Of a stretch of 43,159 nucleotides of DNA, positions 30,323-40,700 are shown piece by piece. Source of the DNA: an uncultured Clostridia bacterium. Lineage in GTDB: Bacteria; Bacillota; Clostridia; Christensenellales; UBA1242. Within the stretch, counting starts at the first letter, position 1. The number at the start of each line of letters is the position of its first letter. Location of the stretch: the NCBI GenBank assembly GCA_944372505.1, contig CALVZK010000008.1, positions 1 to 43,159 on the forward strand, in the 5' to 3' direction. The notes under the pieces are model-generated. The model saw only the letters and a list, made by a program, of their open reading frames with translations, did not search any database and was not told the DNA's origin. The position numbers were made by a program, and so were the translations under genes.

Positions 30323-33300
30323 TTATGCAGCCTCCTTTTCGTATATCGGAACATTTAAATCTATTTCTTCATTAGATAATAAATTTTCTCTATGTTCAGT
30401 TAAATAATCATATACTTCTTTACTATCAATTTGTTTTATATAGTTATTGCTATTATCGTGAAAGACAAGTTTCTCATCCTTATTCATTTCTAAAATAACA
30501 GAATCTATTGTTATTTTAGTTTTTATGATATTAACACTTATATATCCTTGCTTTTCATCAACCACTATTGGAATATTTATAAAATTTGAATTAAACTGAC
30601 ATTTATTTTTAGGAATTGTAATAGATAAAACTTCTTTTTTATTAGATGATGGATAAAACATTTTCATATATCTTTCTATTTCATTATATTGTAATTTTTT
30701 TATGTAAGTTTTTTTATACCCATCAAGGGAATATTTAGATATTCCAGTATTGAATATGTTTTTTCTAGGACATACAATCAAATAACTTCGATCATCTGTC
30801 CAATTACAAATCTTTTTAGTAGCGAAAATTAATTCAGAAGAATTGAGCGTCTTAATATAAAATCCTTTATCAGTTTCTAAATAAATTTTTGATTTATAGA
30901 CTTTACTAATTGGACTCTTATATTTTGAAATATATGTATTATCGAATATCAAATCATTAGATGTAACACCAATTTTTTCTATATTCTCATCTGGAATAAG
31001 CTTTTCTTTTTTTTTAGTTTTATCTTCCCAATTAATTTTTAATTCATTAAATTCTTTATCACAAATATATTCTCCATTTTTATCATATATTGGATATGTT
31101 TTATTTGGAATTAATTTTGTGTAGAATAGTTCTCCATTATCAACCCAATCACACTTACTTTTATCAATATACATATATTCTTTTGCACCTGTATTTGGAA
31201 TTCTAACAAAGTAAGATTCTTCATTTTCAAATTCTGGTACTAATAAAACTTGATTTACTGAAAAGGAAAACTCTTGCTCTAATTCATTATTATCTTTTTC
31301 TATATTTATACTATTTTTTATTGGTGATTCTTTATCAGTTATTAAATTCTCCTTTTCAAGTTTAATATTGTTATCCAAATTATTATAAAATAAGATTGTC
31401 TTATAATTACCTGTTCTACCTTTAAATTGATTATCAATGAACGATTTATCTTCATTCAAAAAAAGACTTCCAAACTTAAAGAAATCCATTTTGTTTTTAT
31501 TTAAAAACATTCTTTCCTTAATATTTTCTTTTAAAATATCTAAACTCTTATTCTTATATGATAAAATACCATCTATATCGCTTAAATCATTTATTATATA
31601 AAGTTCTTCGACTTCTTCTAATGCCAATTTTTCTTTATCATTTAAACTATTCTCAAATTGCTTTATAACTTGTTGTATTTGAGAATCTTTTAGTTTTACC
31701 TTAGCAGTTCCATGTGAGTTTTTTATATAAGTCTTTTCAAAAACATTTATATATTTAAATCTATTTAATGATTCATAATTATCATAATCTTTATTAGTTT
31801 TCAAAAAATCTTCTAGCAAAATTTTATTATTTAAAATTGACTTATCAGATAAATACTTATTTGCATTTGCATTAAAGAGTGTTATTAATTTTTGTTCTAT
31901 AACATCTTTATTAGTTTCAAAATACATAATCATAACTTTATCATTTGTCATATCTACTTCTTTTTTTAATTCTAAATATAAATAATTAATCATAGCTTTT
32001 GAAGCAAAATTGTCAAAAGCATTTTCCTTTTTTTCTATTTTTTTAGGATACATAATTTCATTTAATTCATGTTTATTAAATTCTGAATTGTTCATTATAT
32101 ATTCTTTAAATAAAGATTCCTCGTAAGTATTGGTTATTAATTTATCATTTTTTAAATTTTTAAATATAGAATAAATGTTTTCGACATTTAAACTTTTATT
32201 TTGAAAATATTTATACTTTAACAAATAATTAAAAGCAGAGACTTTAGATTTCTGAATTTTCATAAAATCTACATTTGCCTCTGCCATATCACCAAAATCT
32301 TTATAATTTCCAATTTGAGAAATATCTAATACATCAACTTTAAAACCTTTTTTTAACAATTTGGGAATAATTCTTAACATTGCATTACGCCCAGCATCAT
32401 CATTATCTAATGCAAGTGTAATTGATGAGTTATTTCTTTTTATTAAATTTAATTGATCATCTGTAAGTGCAACACCCATTGTAGCAATTACATTTTCATA
32501 TCCTACTTTTCTTGCTCCAGCAACATCCATGTATCCTTCCACTATAATCAATTCATTATTATAGGCTAAAGTTTTAGCATTATAAAAGTTATAAAGCAAT
32601 TTACTTTTTTGAAAAAGCACATTTTCAGGAGTATGAAGATATTTAGGCTTTTCATCACCCATTGATCTACCGCAAAATGAAACTATATTTCCTTTTTCAT
32701 CATGTATAGGTATCATTATTCTATCTTGAAAAGTCTCATATAAATTTCCATTATCATCAATTTTTAAATAACCTAGTTCAATCAATGAACTGGTAGGTAT
32801 TTTTTCATTTTTTTCTGCCAGTTTTAATAGTTGACCTTTCATAGAATAACCAAGATTCAAATCTTTTATTTGTTTATCATCTATATTTCTTTTATAAAGA
32901 TAATTTTTTCCTTTTTTATCTAGTGCTGTTAAATTATAATGAAATAATTTTCCTAAATATTCATTAACTTCTAATAGTTTTCTATCTTCATCATTATACT
33001 TTTTATAAACTGTTGTATATTGATTATTATATAAATTATTTTTTATTTTTGAAATATCAATATTTAAATGACAAATTTCCACAACTTTTGCTATAGCTTC
33101 ATTTACAGAAATTTCTTTGCCATTTATCAACTTTTCATATTTTTGAATAAAAGAGATAGCATTTCCTGTTACTCCACATGCAAAACAAGTTGCTATATTT
33201 TTTTTAGGATTAACTATGAAACTAGGGTTATTATCATTATGAAAAGGACACAATGTTTTATTATGATTCAACTTTAATCCATAATAGTTCAAGACTTCTA

Positions 33301-33340
33301 CAATACTCGCTTGTTTAAGAACTTCACTATATAGATTTAT
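30323..33340 (-). CDS. DnaG-type primase, probable AUA start
   Basis: Element-encoded primase for replacement-strand synthesis. CHC2 zinc finger (C31, H34, C52, C55; LCPFHNDNNPSF and ATCFACGVTG), then a Toprim domain (IVEGYMD, E268; ALDNDDAG 312-317). About 650 C-terminal residues are unassigned but include an RIP..EYMYI..W..YDKNG module shared with the relaxase. The first ordinary start (TTG 33290-33292) cuts into the CHC2 fold. The open frame continues as NLYSEVLKQASIVEV, matching the family start, and its best initiator is ATA at 33338-33340, preceded by AGGTAGGTG (33348-33356). No ATG, GTG, TTG or CTG occurs before the upstream stop. With this start it is 1005 aa. Confidence 0.9.
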   Translation of the reverse strand: MNLYSEVLKQASIVEVLNYYGLKLNHNKTLCPFHNDNNPSFIVNPKKNIATCFACGVTGNAISFIQKYEKLINGKEISVNEAIAKVVEICHLNIDISKIKNNLYNNQYTTVYKKYNDEDRKLLEVNEYLGKLFHYNLTALDKKGKNYLYKRNIDDKQIKDLNLGYSMKGQLLKLAEKNEKIPTSSLIELGYLKIDDNGNLYETFQDRIMIPIHDEKGNIVSFCGRSMGDEKPKYLHTPENVLFQKSKLLYNFYNAKTLAYNNELIIVEGYMDVAGARKVGYENVIATMGVALTDDQLNLIKRNNSSITLALDNDDAGRNAMLRIIPKLLKKGFKVDVLDISQIGNYKDFGDMAEANVDFMKIQKSKVSAFNYLLKYKYFQNKSLNVENIYSIFKNLKNDKLITNTYEESLFKEYIMNNSEFNKHELNEIMYPKKIEKKENAFDNFASKAMINYLYLELKKEVDMTNDKVMIMYFETNKDVIEQKLITLFNANANKYLSDKSILNNKILLEDFLKTNKDYDNYESLNRFKYINVFEKTYIKNSHGTAKVKLKDSQIQQVIKQFENSLNDKEKLALEEVEELYIINDLSDIDGILSYKNKSLDILKENIKERMFLNKNKMDFFKFGSLFLNEDKSFIDNQFKGRTGNYKTILFYNNLDNNIKLEKENLITDKESPIKNSINIEKDNNELEQEFSFSVNQVLLVPEFENEESYFVRIPNTGAKEYMYIDKSKCDWVDNGELFYTKLIPNKTYPIYDKNGEYICDKEFNELKINWEDKTKKKEKLIPDENIEKIGVTSNDLIFDNTYISKYKSPISKVYKSKIYLETDKGFYIKTLNSSELIFATKKICNWTDDRSYLIVCPRKNIFNTGISKYSLDGYKKTYIKKLQYNEIERYMKMFYPSSNKKEVLSITIPKNKCQFNSNFINIPIVVDEKQGYISVNIIKTKITIDSVILEMNKDEKLVFHDNSNNYIKQIDSKEVYDYLTEHRENLLSNEEIDLNVPIYEKEAA

Positions 33341-33350
33341 AAAATAACAC

Positions 33351-34220
33351 CTACCTTTCTATTTCTTCTTCTACTTCATTAGTGTAATCATTCATCAATT
33401 CAATAGTAACTTTACATTTATATAATAAACTATCGACCAATTCATTAAGTTTATTTTTAATCAAATTAGAAGATGAAACTATTTCTTGTACTGGAATAGT
33501 TGCTCCTTTGTTAAATGATTTAATAATGTCATTTGCGTATTCATCAACATTAAATTTTTTTGCGTAATTGATTAAACCGTAAATGATAGTTGAGACATTT
33601 CTAGATTCTACTTCAATCAAAAAAACAAACATCTGTTTTTCTTTGAATTTTACCTGTAATTCCCAATCTTTTCCTTTTTCAATTACATTCCAATTACACT
33701 TTTCTATCAATTCTTTTAATTGACTTATTGACAATTTGTTAAGGTCTTCAATCTCTAAGCCACTATAATATTTGCCAATTTTTAATTTTTTAAAAATTCT
33801 ATCAATATCAGAAAATCTTGTATTAATATGTGATTTTGACAAAAATTCAGATTCTAATTTTCTAAAAGAATTACTATAGTAATATCTATAACCAGATATA
33901 TCATAATGTGCAATATCTCCACAAGCATTCATAAAAAAATCATACATATCTTTTGTCAAAAATTCTAATGAATCCTCTTTTTGAAGTTTTCTATATTCTT
34001 TCAATATTTTATTAAATGAATATATTGTATTTCCTTCATATAAAATAGTTGCACCTATTTTATTATCATCAATACATTTTTGAATTGTTAATCTATCAGA
34101 TGTTTCATCTCCATTTAAATCAAGATTTTCAATTAATTTAACTGTCCTATTAATTGTTGCCTGATTACCATATATATTTATTCTTTTATTATTTTTTAAT
34201 ACTTCACTATGATTTTTCAT
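33351..34220 (-). CDS. Hypothetical protein upstream of the primase
   Basis: 289 aa, not recognised. Soluble, mixed alpha/beta: IYGNQATINRTVKLIENLDL, YDISGYRYYYSNSFRKLESE, WELQVKFKEKQMFVFLIEVE. Ends NDYTNEVEEEIER, an acidic tail like those in the leading region. ATG with AGGA. Ten bases from the primase start, with the primase ribosome-binding site overlapping its stop codon. Confidence 0.7.
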   Translation of the reverse strand: MKNHSEVLKNNKRINIYGNQATINRTVKLIENLDLNGDETSDRLTIQKCIDDNKIGATILYEGNTIYSFNKILKEYRKLQKEDSLEFLTKDMYDFFMNACGDIAHYDISGYRYYYSNSFRKLESEFLSKSHINTRFSDIDRIFKKLKIGKYYSGLEIEDLNKLSISQLKELIEKCNWNVIEKGKDWELQVKFKEKQMFVFLIEVESRNVSTIIYGLINYAKKFNVDEYANDIIKSFNKGATIPVQEIVSSSNLIKNKLNELVDSLLYKCKVTIELMNDYTNEVEEEIER

Positions 34221-34255
34221 ATTCTTTCATTCCTTTACATTATATTTTTATAAAA

Positions 34256-34375
34256 CTACCTATTACGTAATTGCTCTTCTCTTGAGCATTTACTTGACAA
34301 AACACAACAAGAATAAAGAAATAACAAAATTATAATTAAAAATATAAGTCCAGCTATAATTATTAGTGTTTTCAA
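34256..34375 (-). CDS. 39-aa single-span membrane protein
   Basis: A short reading frame starting TTG at 34373-34375 with AGGTGG (34382-34387) 6 nt upstream. The product has one hydrophobic span (TLIIIAGLIFLIIILLFLYS) followed by CCV, a Ser/Lys segment and a charged tail (SREEQLRNR). It fills the 168-bp gap between the InlB-repeat gene and the next gene. Small single-span proteins with this layout are common in ICE operons; its function is unknown. Confidence 0.6.
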   Translation of the reverse strand: MKTLIIIAGLIFLIIILLFLYSCCVLSSKCSREEQLRNR

Positions 34376-34388
34376 TTTCAACCACCTG

Positions 34389-37300
34389 CTACCATGATTC
34401 TAATATAGTCCATGTATTACCATTACTATATCTCTTCCAAACTTCTCCATGACCATTATCACATTGAATAGATAGCCAATTTAAATACGGAGTTGCATTA
34501 GCCCATGGAACACTATTTCCAAAAGTTTCTCTTAATCCATCTACCTGAAATCTTGATAGCGAATAATCCGTATATGCACCCCATCCCTGTGAATTTTCAT
34601 ATAACCATGATTTATATCCTACATTAGTAAATATAACCTGTAATCCTTCTGCATTTGCTTTACTTGCTGTTCCTGTAAACAACATACAATAAGATTCAGA
34701 AGTAATAGCTGTTAAGGTTATATCATTTGAAGGCATCTTATTAACCCATCCAGACCAACCTCCAAATTTATGATAATCATCATATCCAGTAGGAGTTAGG
34801 TTTGGAATTTCATCTCCATATCCAACACTTCGAGTTTCCCATAATGTTCCGTCTTTATAATATTTAACTGTATAATAATTTTTAGACCAAATAGCAGTAT
34901 AACTTCTATTACCTGTTTCATTAGAAATAGTAACATTTTTTGAAGTTGAAGTTAGTCCAGTTCCAGTCCATCCAGTAAATGTATATCCAGTTTTTTTAGG
35001 TATAGGTAATGAGAAAGAAGGTGTTTCAATATTATATTGAGTTATAAGTGAGTCTGCATTTCCACCATCTAAATTATAGCTTATTGAATAATTAATAACT
35101 TCCCAATTAGCAATATAATTTTTATTTCCATAACTGCCTTTTGGTATAGTTATATCTTTTTGTGGTGTTAATCCATTTGAACCTGTCCAGCCTGAGAATG
35201 TATAGCCTTCTTTTGTTGGTATTGGTAAACTAAAATCCTCGGATTCTATATTATATTTTGATACTGGTGAGGATAAATTTCCACCTTTTAAATCATAAGT
35301 AATATCATAATCAATTAATTCCCAATTAGCAATCAATTCATGACCTTCGGTTTTATTCATAATAGTTGAATCTAATATTTTATCTTTTCCACTATACCAT
35401 CCTTCAAATGTATAGCCTGTTCTTTCTGGAGTTGGAAGAATTCCATAAAGACTATTATAAGTTGTATTAATAACTGTAGGTTCTACAGTTCCTTTGTTTG
35501 GATTAAGAGTTATTTTATAGGTATTAGCTATCCAATTTGCTTTATAATTTTTATCACCATAACTGCCTTTTGGTATAGTTATATCTTTTTGTGGTGTTAA
35601 TCCATTTGAACCTGTCCAACCTAAGAATGTATAGCCTGTTCGTGTCGGTTTTGGAAGAGTGATTAGTTCTGATTGGACATTATAATTAATAGTTGTTTTA
35701 TCATTTTCCTGTTCACGATTTAAATCATAAATAATATTATAATTATTGATTGAATATTTTGCTTTATAGATTGTATTATCTTTGATTACCTCAATGGTTT
35801 CTGAATCCCATCCTATAAAAGTATAGCCTTCAATAAATGGATTTTCAGGATAATTAGGGTTACTACCATAATCAACAAATTCTTCTTTTAATATCACTCC
35901 AAATAAATCAATATACTGTACTTTTAATGTAATAATTTGCCATTTTGCATATAGATTAACAATAGCACCATCTTCAGATGATAAATTATAAATTTCAGCC
36001 TCATCATTATAAACAACTTCACCATCTGGAACAAGAGACCATCCTTTAAAAATATAGCCTTCTTTCTCAAAAGAATTTTTACTTAGCAAAAGTTTATTAT
36101 TATATTTAACTTTTGTATTTTCCATTGTACCTTCTGCACCTTGAGAATTATAAGATATATAATAAGTAATAGGTTTATAATTGGCTGTTAATTCTATATC
36201 CCCAGTAGTTCCTTTTGGAATTTCATAATCTTTTACATATACATTATTATCTTTTGATGACCATCCTAAAAATATATATCCTTCCTTTGTAGGATTTGGC
36301 AAAACAATATTCTCATTTTCTACATTATAAGATGTTGGATTACCGTCTATATTTCCACCAACTAAGTTATATTTTATTTCATAAGAAATAGTTTCCCAAT
36401 TAGCATTAATAGTTATATCATTAGGTTCATTAAAAATTGTTTCGCCATTTACTTCATTTTGATTTGAATCTATCCAATTAACAAATTTATATCCATTTTT
36501 TGTTATAGATGGCAATTCGCCAAATTTAGTATTAAAATGTATATTTTTGGAAGGTACTTCTTCATTTGCACCATTTGTATTAAATATTAATTTATATGAG
36601 TTCGGTTTATAATTGGCTGTTAATTCTATATCTCCAGTAGTTCCTTTTGGAATTTCATAATCTTTAATAAAATTCTCTATATCCTCATTAATATTCCATC
36701 CAGTAAATGTATAACCTATTTTATTAGGATTAGGGATAATAATATCCTTACTTTCTACATTATAATTTGAAGGTTCATTATCAATATTTCCACCTTCTAA
36801 ATTATAATCTATTTTATAAGTATTAATTTCATATAAAGCTTTTATTACTAAATTATCTGTTGCTAAATCAAAACTATTATCCCAATCAGTGAATGTATAG
36901 CCTACTCTTATTGGATCTTGTGGTGCTTCTATTTTATCTCCATAATTATATTCTGATTCTTGAATTAATGTTTTATCATAGTCTAAAAAAGAAATCTTAT
37001 AACTATTAATATTCCAAATAGCATATAAAATAATTTCATTATTTCTTAATTTATTTTCAATATCAGAAAAAGACAAATCTGTTTTAAATTCTACATCATT
37101 ATTAGTAGTTGTTGACCATCCAACAAAAGTGTACCCTTCCTTTTTAAAAATATTTTCAGGTAAGTTACATTTTTCTTGTTCATTACATGTTATTGATGAC
37201 ATATTACCATATCCACCATTAGAATCAAATTTTACTGTATAAATAATATTCTTTTCTTTTTCAAAGTTATCATTCTTAATTGGCTTTTTATTATTATTTG

Positions 37301-37757
37301 TTTTTTTATCATCTATATCATCTTTGGGCTTTTCATCAACTATTAAATCATTTTCTTTATCTTCTTCATCAATTATTACATTTTTAATTGGTTCTTTATA
37401 TTGTTCAGATGGAATATTATCTTTTGGTTGAAAAATAAAAAAAAGAAGAAAAAATAAAAGAAGAAAGAAAAAAAGAAGAAAAAGAAAGGGGATATATGAT
37501 TTTAAAATGACAAATTCATTATTTCCAACATTAATATATCCCTTTTTAAAACCTAAGATTATTCTTTTTACTTCATAAGTTTTGTTATTATAACTTAATA
37601 AATTAATATCTTTTTTCTCTTCATTTTTATTTTCTTTTAATCTTGTTTTTCCAACTATTATAGCATTATCAATTTCTTTAAATTGTTTTTTCGTTATATA
37701 AGGAACATTCTTATAATATTTTGATTTTTCACTTTCAATAACATCATATTTTTTCAT
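34389..37757 (-). CDS. Giant membrane-anchored InlB-repeat (Listeria-Bacteroides repeat) protein
   Basis: 1122 aa. A cytoplasmic N-terminus (1-87) without signal peptide, one very hydrophobic membrane segment (88-109), a charged linker (112-170), then about 12 InlB B-repeats of 65-80 residues (pattern GYTF.GW...Y.A.W....Y.I.Y...GG) up to about residue 1010, and a C-terminal domain (1020-1122) with LFTGTASKANAEGLQVIFTN and aromatic residues that I do not recognise. It has no sorting signal, so it is held by the membrane and extends through the wall. Several repeats are nearly identical at DNA level. ATG with GGGAG. It lies between adhesin and primase, likely a mating-contact or biofilm factor. 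Confidence 0.85.
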   Translation of the reverse strand: MKKYDVIESEKSKYYKNVPYITKKQFKEIDNAIIVGKTRLKENKNEEKKDINLLSYNNKTYEVKRIILGFKKGYINVGNNEFVILKSYIPFLFLLFFFLLLFFLLFFIFQPKDNIPSEQYKEPIKNVIIDEEDKENDLIVDEKPKDDIDDKKTNNNKKPIKNDNFEKEKNIIYTVKFDSNGGYGNMSSITCNEQEKCNLPENIFKKEGYTFVGWSTTTNNDVEFKTDLSFSDIENKLRNNEIILYAIWNINSYKISFLDYDKTLIQESEYNYGDKIEAPQDPIRVGYTFTDWDNSFDLATDNLVIKALYEINTYKIDYNLEGGNIDNEPSNYNVESKDIIIPNPNKIGYTFTGWNINEDIENFIKDYEIPKGTTGDIELTANYKPNSYKLIFNTNGANEEVPSKNIHFNTKFGELPSITKNGYKFVNWIDSNQNEVNGETIFNEPNDITINANWETISYEIKYNLVGGNIDGNPTSYNVENENIVLPNPTKEGYIFLGWSSKDNNVYVKDYEIPKGTTGDIELTANYKPITYYISYNSQGAEGTMENTKVKYNNKLLLSKNSFEKEGYIFKGWSLVPDGEVVYNDEAEIYNLSSEDGAIVNLYAKWQIITLKVQYIDLFGVILKEEFVDYGSNPNYPENPFIEGYTFIGWDSETIEVIKDNTIYKAKYSINNYNIIYDLNREQENDKTTINYNVQSELITLPKPTRTGYTFLGWTGSNGLTPQKDITIPKGSYGDKNYKANWIANTYKITLNPNKGTVEPTVINTTYNSLYGILPTPERTGYTFEGWYSGKDKILDSTIMNKTEGHELIANWELIDYDITYDLKGGNLSSPVSKYNIESEDFSLPIPTKEGYTFSGWTGSNGLTPQKDITIPKGSYGNKNYIANWEVINYSISYNLDGGNADSLITQYNIETPSFSLPIPKKTGYTFTGWTGTGLTSTSKNVTISNETGNRSYTAIWSKNYYTVKYYKDGTLWETRSVGYGDEIPNLTPTGYDDYHKFGGWSGWVNKMPSNDITLTAITSESYCMLFTGTASKANAEGLQVIFTNVGYKSWLYENSQGWGAYTDYSLSRFQVDGLRETFGNSVPWANATPYLNWLSIQCDNGHGEVWKRYSNGNTWTILESW
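35128..35618. repeat. 62-bp identical DNA repeats inside the InlB-repeat gene
   Basis: 35128-35189 and 35557-35618 are identical over 62 bp; both encode the same part of neighbouring InlB repeats (SNGLTPQKDITIPKGSYG). Confidence 0.85.
36172..36666. repeat. Near-identical 63-bp DNA repeats inside the InlB-repeat gene
   Basis: 36172-36234 and 36604-36666 differ at one position and encode the DYEIPKGTTGDIELTANYKP segment of two repeats. Such copies allow repeat gain or loss by recombination. Confidence 0.8.
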
Positions 37758-37778
37758 TAATTGCTCCCTTCAATTTAT

Positions 37779-40700
37779 TTACTTTTTCTTTTTCCTTTTA
37801 GATAAAGTAATAACTATTGCAGATATTCCTGCTAATGATAAGCTACCTAGTGCTATATATAATCCCATGTTATCATTGTATCCAGTTTGCACACCATCTG
37901 GAACTTCTTGAATAACAGGAAGTAATGAATTTTGATAAATAATACTATATAATAAATCTTCATTTGTTTCTACTAACTTGTCATTAATATATAAACCTGT
38001 ATCATTTAATTCCACTTTAACAATTTCTTTAGAAAGTTCATATCCTTCTGGAGCCTCATATTCGCTAATATACCAAACACCGTAACGAACTGGGACTAAC
38101 GCAGTTCCATTTAAGGTATTTGCACTATAAATTCCTTCTATAGAATTACATTCCTCGTCTTTGCATAATCTAAAAGAAAAATCCTTACTAATTATATTTT
38201 CTTGTGTTAAACTATCTACTTTATTAATTAACACATAGTTTTGAATTGGTTTATTATATATGATTTCTGAATTAGAAATTTTACTAATATTTTGTCCTTT
38301 ATACTTTGTATCTACAGAAACAGTTTCATCTAATTCATAATATCCTTTTATTGATTCTTTTTCTGATATTTCAAAATATTGCTCATCATCAAATGATACT
38401 GGTAAATCTGCTGCAAAAGTATATTTTCCTTCAGCATTTGTAACACCTGTTTCAATAATTTCACCAGCTTTAACTAAAATTTCATTGTCATAAGATAAAA
38501 TATCTTTTGTCGCAGACAAATTAAAAACAACACCTTCTAGTGCTGCATCATTTTCTTCATCTAATTTAGTTAAATCTACTTCTACTTTTTGTCTTTCATT
38601 TGTTATAGATAATGTTTCAAATACAACAGGAGTTTCATTATCTTGAAATTTTAAATCAATTTCATATTTTGTTGTATCAATTATCATACCATTTGGTGCA
38701 GAATATTCATAAGCTATATATTTTCCTAAAGGTAATAATTTTGATAAAGTGTATTCTTCATTTGTTGTAGTAACTATATCAACTATTTCACCTTCATTAT
38801 ATATGATTGAACCATCTGCTGGATCTATAATATCTTCAGCAGCCTGAACATAAACTGTCATTCCTGCTAAACTTCTTTCTTCATAAATAAATTGGATGTT
38901 TCCATTTTCATCTTTATTTATACCAGTTAAAACTTCTCCTTTTTTTGATACTTTTATTTGCCCTTTAACTGCTTGATCATACATAGTAACAGTTAATATA
39001 GGATCTCCATCTTTATCTACTTCTACAATATTAGCATTTGTTACTTTAAAGTTTTGACCATCTTTATTTATAACATAAAAGTCTGGACTCTCTATTTCTT
39101 CTAATATCCAGTTTCCTGCTTTTACTTCTAATGGAAGTTGAACAAATCCTTTATCTGATGTTTTCCATGTATCATAAGTTTTATCAGCTACCTTTTGTGT
39201 TAAGTATTCACCAGTATCAGCATTTTTTATTTTAAATGAAGTGTTAGATAAAGTTATTAACTTATCGGTTTCACTATCTTTCTTTTGCAATTTAACATAA
39301 GAAGTAAAATTACGATTATTAATAATATACTTAACTGTTTCTTGATTTTCTTTAGAAACTGTAAATTCCCAAGTATCAACTGCTTCAGTATCAATTTTGC
39401 CTTTTATTTGTTTAACAACAAATGTTCCATAAGCTAAATCATTTGTTTTATCATATCCTTCAGCATTTGTAATAAGTTTATCATATTCTTTATTTGTGAA
39501 CTCATCTTTGTGTTCCCATGCTTCATCTATGCTTCCATATTTTTCAACATACTTTTTAGCGACAACTAAAAACTCTGCTCCTTTTTCTTTCTCTACAATT
39601 TCAGAATTTTCTCCTGAAGTAATAATCTTTTCTACTTCGAAATTACCTACTATAACCTGTTCTTTTGATGTAGATTTAGATGTTACAACTTTTACATTTT
39701 GATCAGCGTAAGTTAAACTAAAATCAATTTCAGATTTATCTAAAGAATAACCATTACTTGGTGTAATTTCTTTCCAGTAATAATCTCCAAGATATAAATT
39801 ATCCACCATTGCTTGACCATCTTTTATTCTAACCTGTGTTATTTCATCTCCAGCATTATAAATTATAGAAGCATCTGCTGGATCTAAAATATTATTTCTA
39901 GCATATAATCCATATAACGCACCATCTAGTTCTGCTTCATTTTGAGCATATCCAACATCAGCATCCTCTTTATATAATGTAGCTATTCCTGTAACTCTTT
40001 CATTAGTTAAAGATAATGAAATGCTACCACTTCCTGTTGCTGAGTCGCTATCTGTTGTATTATCTGGATTTAACCAATACTTTGTTTTTGTTTTTGTTTC
40101 AATTACACTATATTTATGAGTTTGAGAGGCTTTTTCATTAGCACTCTTTTGAGCTTCAGTATCAGCTGCTGCTTGAGCTTCTGCTCTACTATGATATGCT
40201 CCTCGCTCATCAACACTTGCTTGACCGTCAGGACCCAAATCATTCCAATTTGTTACATAAGTTTTTGGTGATGATGTAGCTGTAAAAGTAGTAACTGATG
40301 TAGCAACTGCTTTTCCGTTTTCATCTGTAACACCTGAAGCAAATTTAACATCATCTCTATAAAAATCCACTTCTACACCAGAAAGAGGCTTTCCAGTATC
40401 AACATCTGTTTTAGAAAAACTAACTTCTACAGTCTCATTTGCTGTTTTTGTAGAATCTAATGTTTCATAAATAGGTTGTGCTTCAGTAAGTCTAAATACT
40501 GTTATATAATCCATAGAATTGACATTAACCGTAATTCCGCGAGTAGATATTCCTGAAAGTGTTGCTAAAACTGCATCTCCAATTCCATTTGGTGTACCAT
40601 TTGCACCATACATAGATATTTTATTTCCATATATATGAATGAAGCCTACATGACCTGATCCTGTATAATTTGCTTTATCTTCTGGTCTTTGAACAACTAA

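Noticed and set aside
34277-34286. TTCTCTTGAG, the complement of CTCAAGAGAA near the int-side end (78-87), as an attachment-site copy
   Set aside because: It is a 10-bp match inside the small membrane protein gene in the middle of the transfer operon; chance is more likely.
12000-34400. CRISPR array or tRNA/rRNA genes
   Set aside because: No regularly spaced direct repeats with unique spacers and no cloverleaf-forming GC-rich segments were seen; the only larger repeats are coding InlB repeats.
39496-39702. Plus-strand reading frames across the window (for example within the adhesin, virB4 and primase genes)
   Set aside because: They are shadows of well-supported minus-strand genes, without ribosome-binding sites or recognisable domains.
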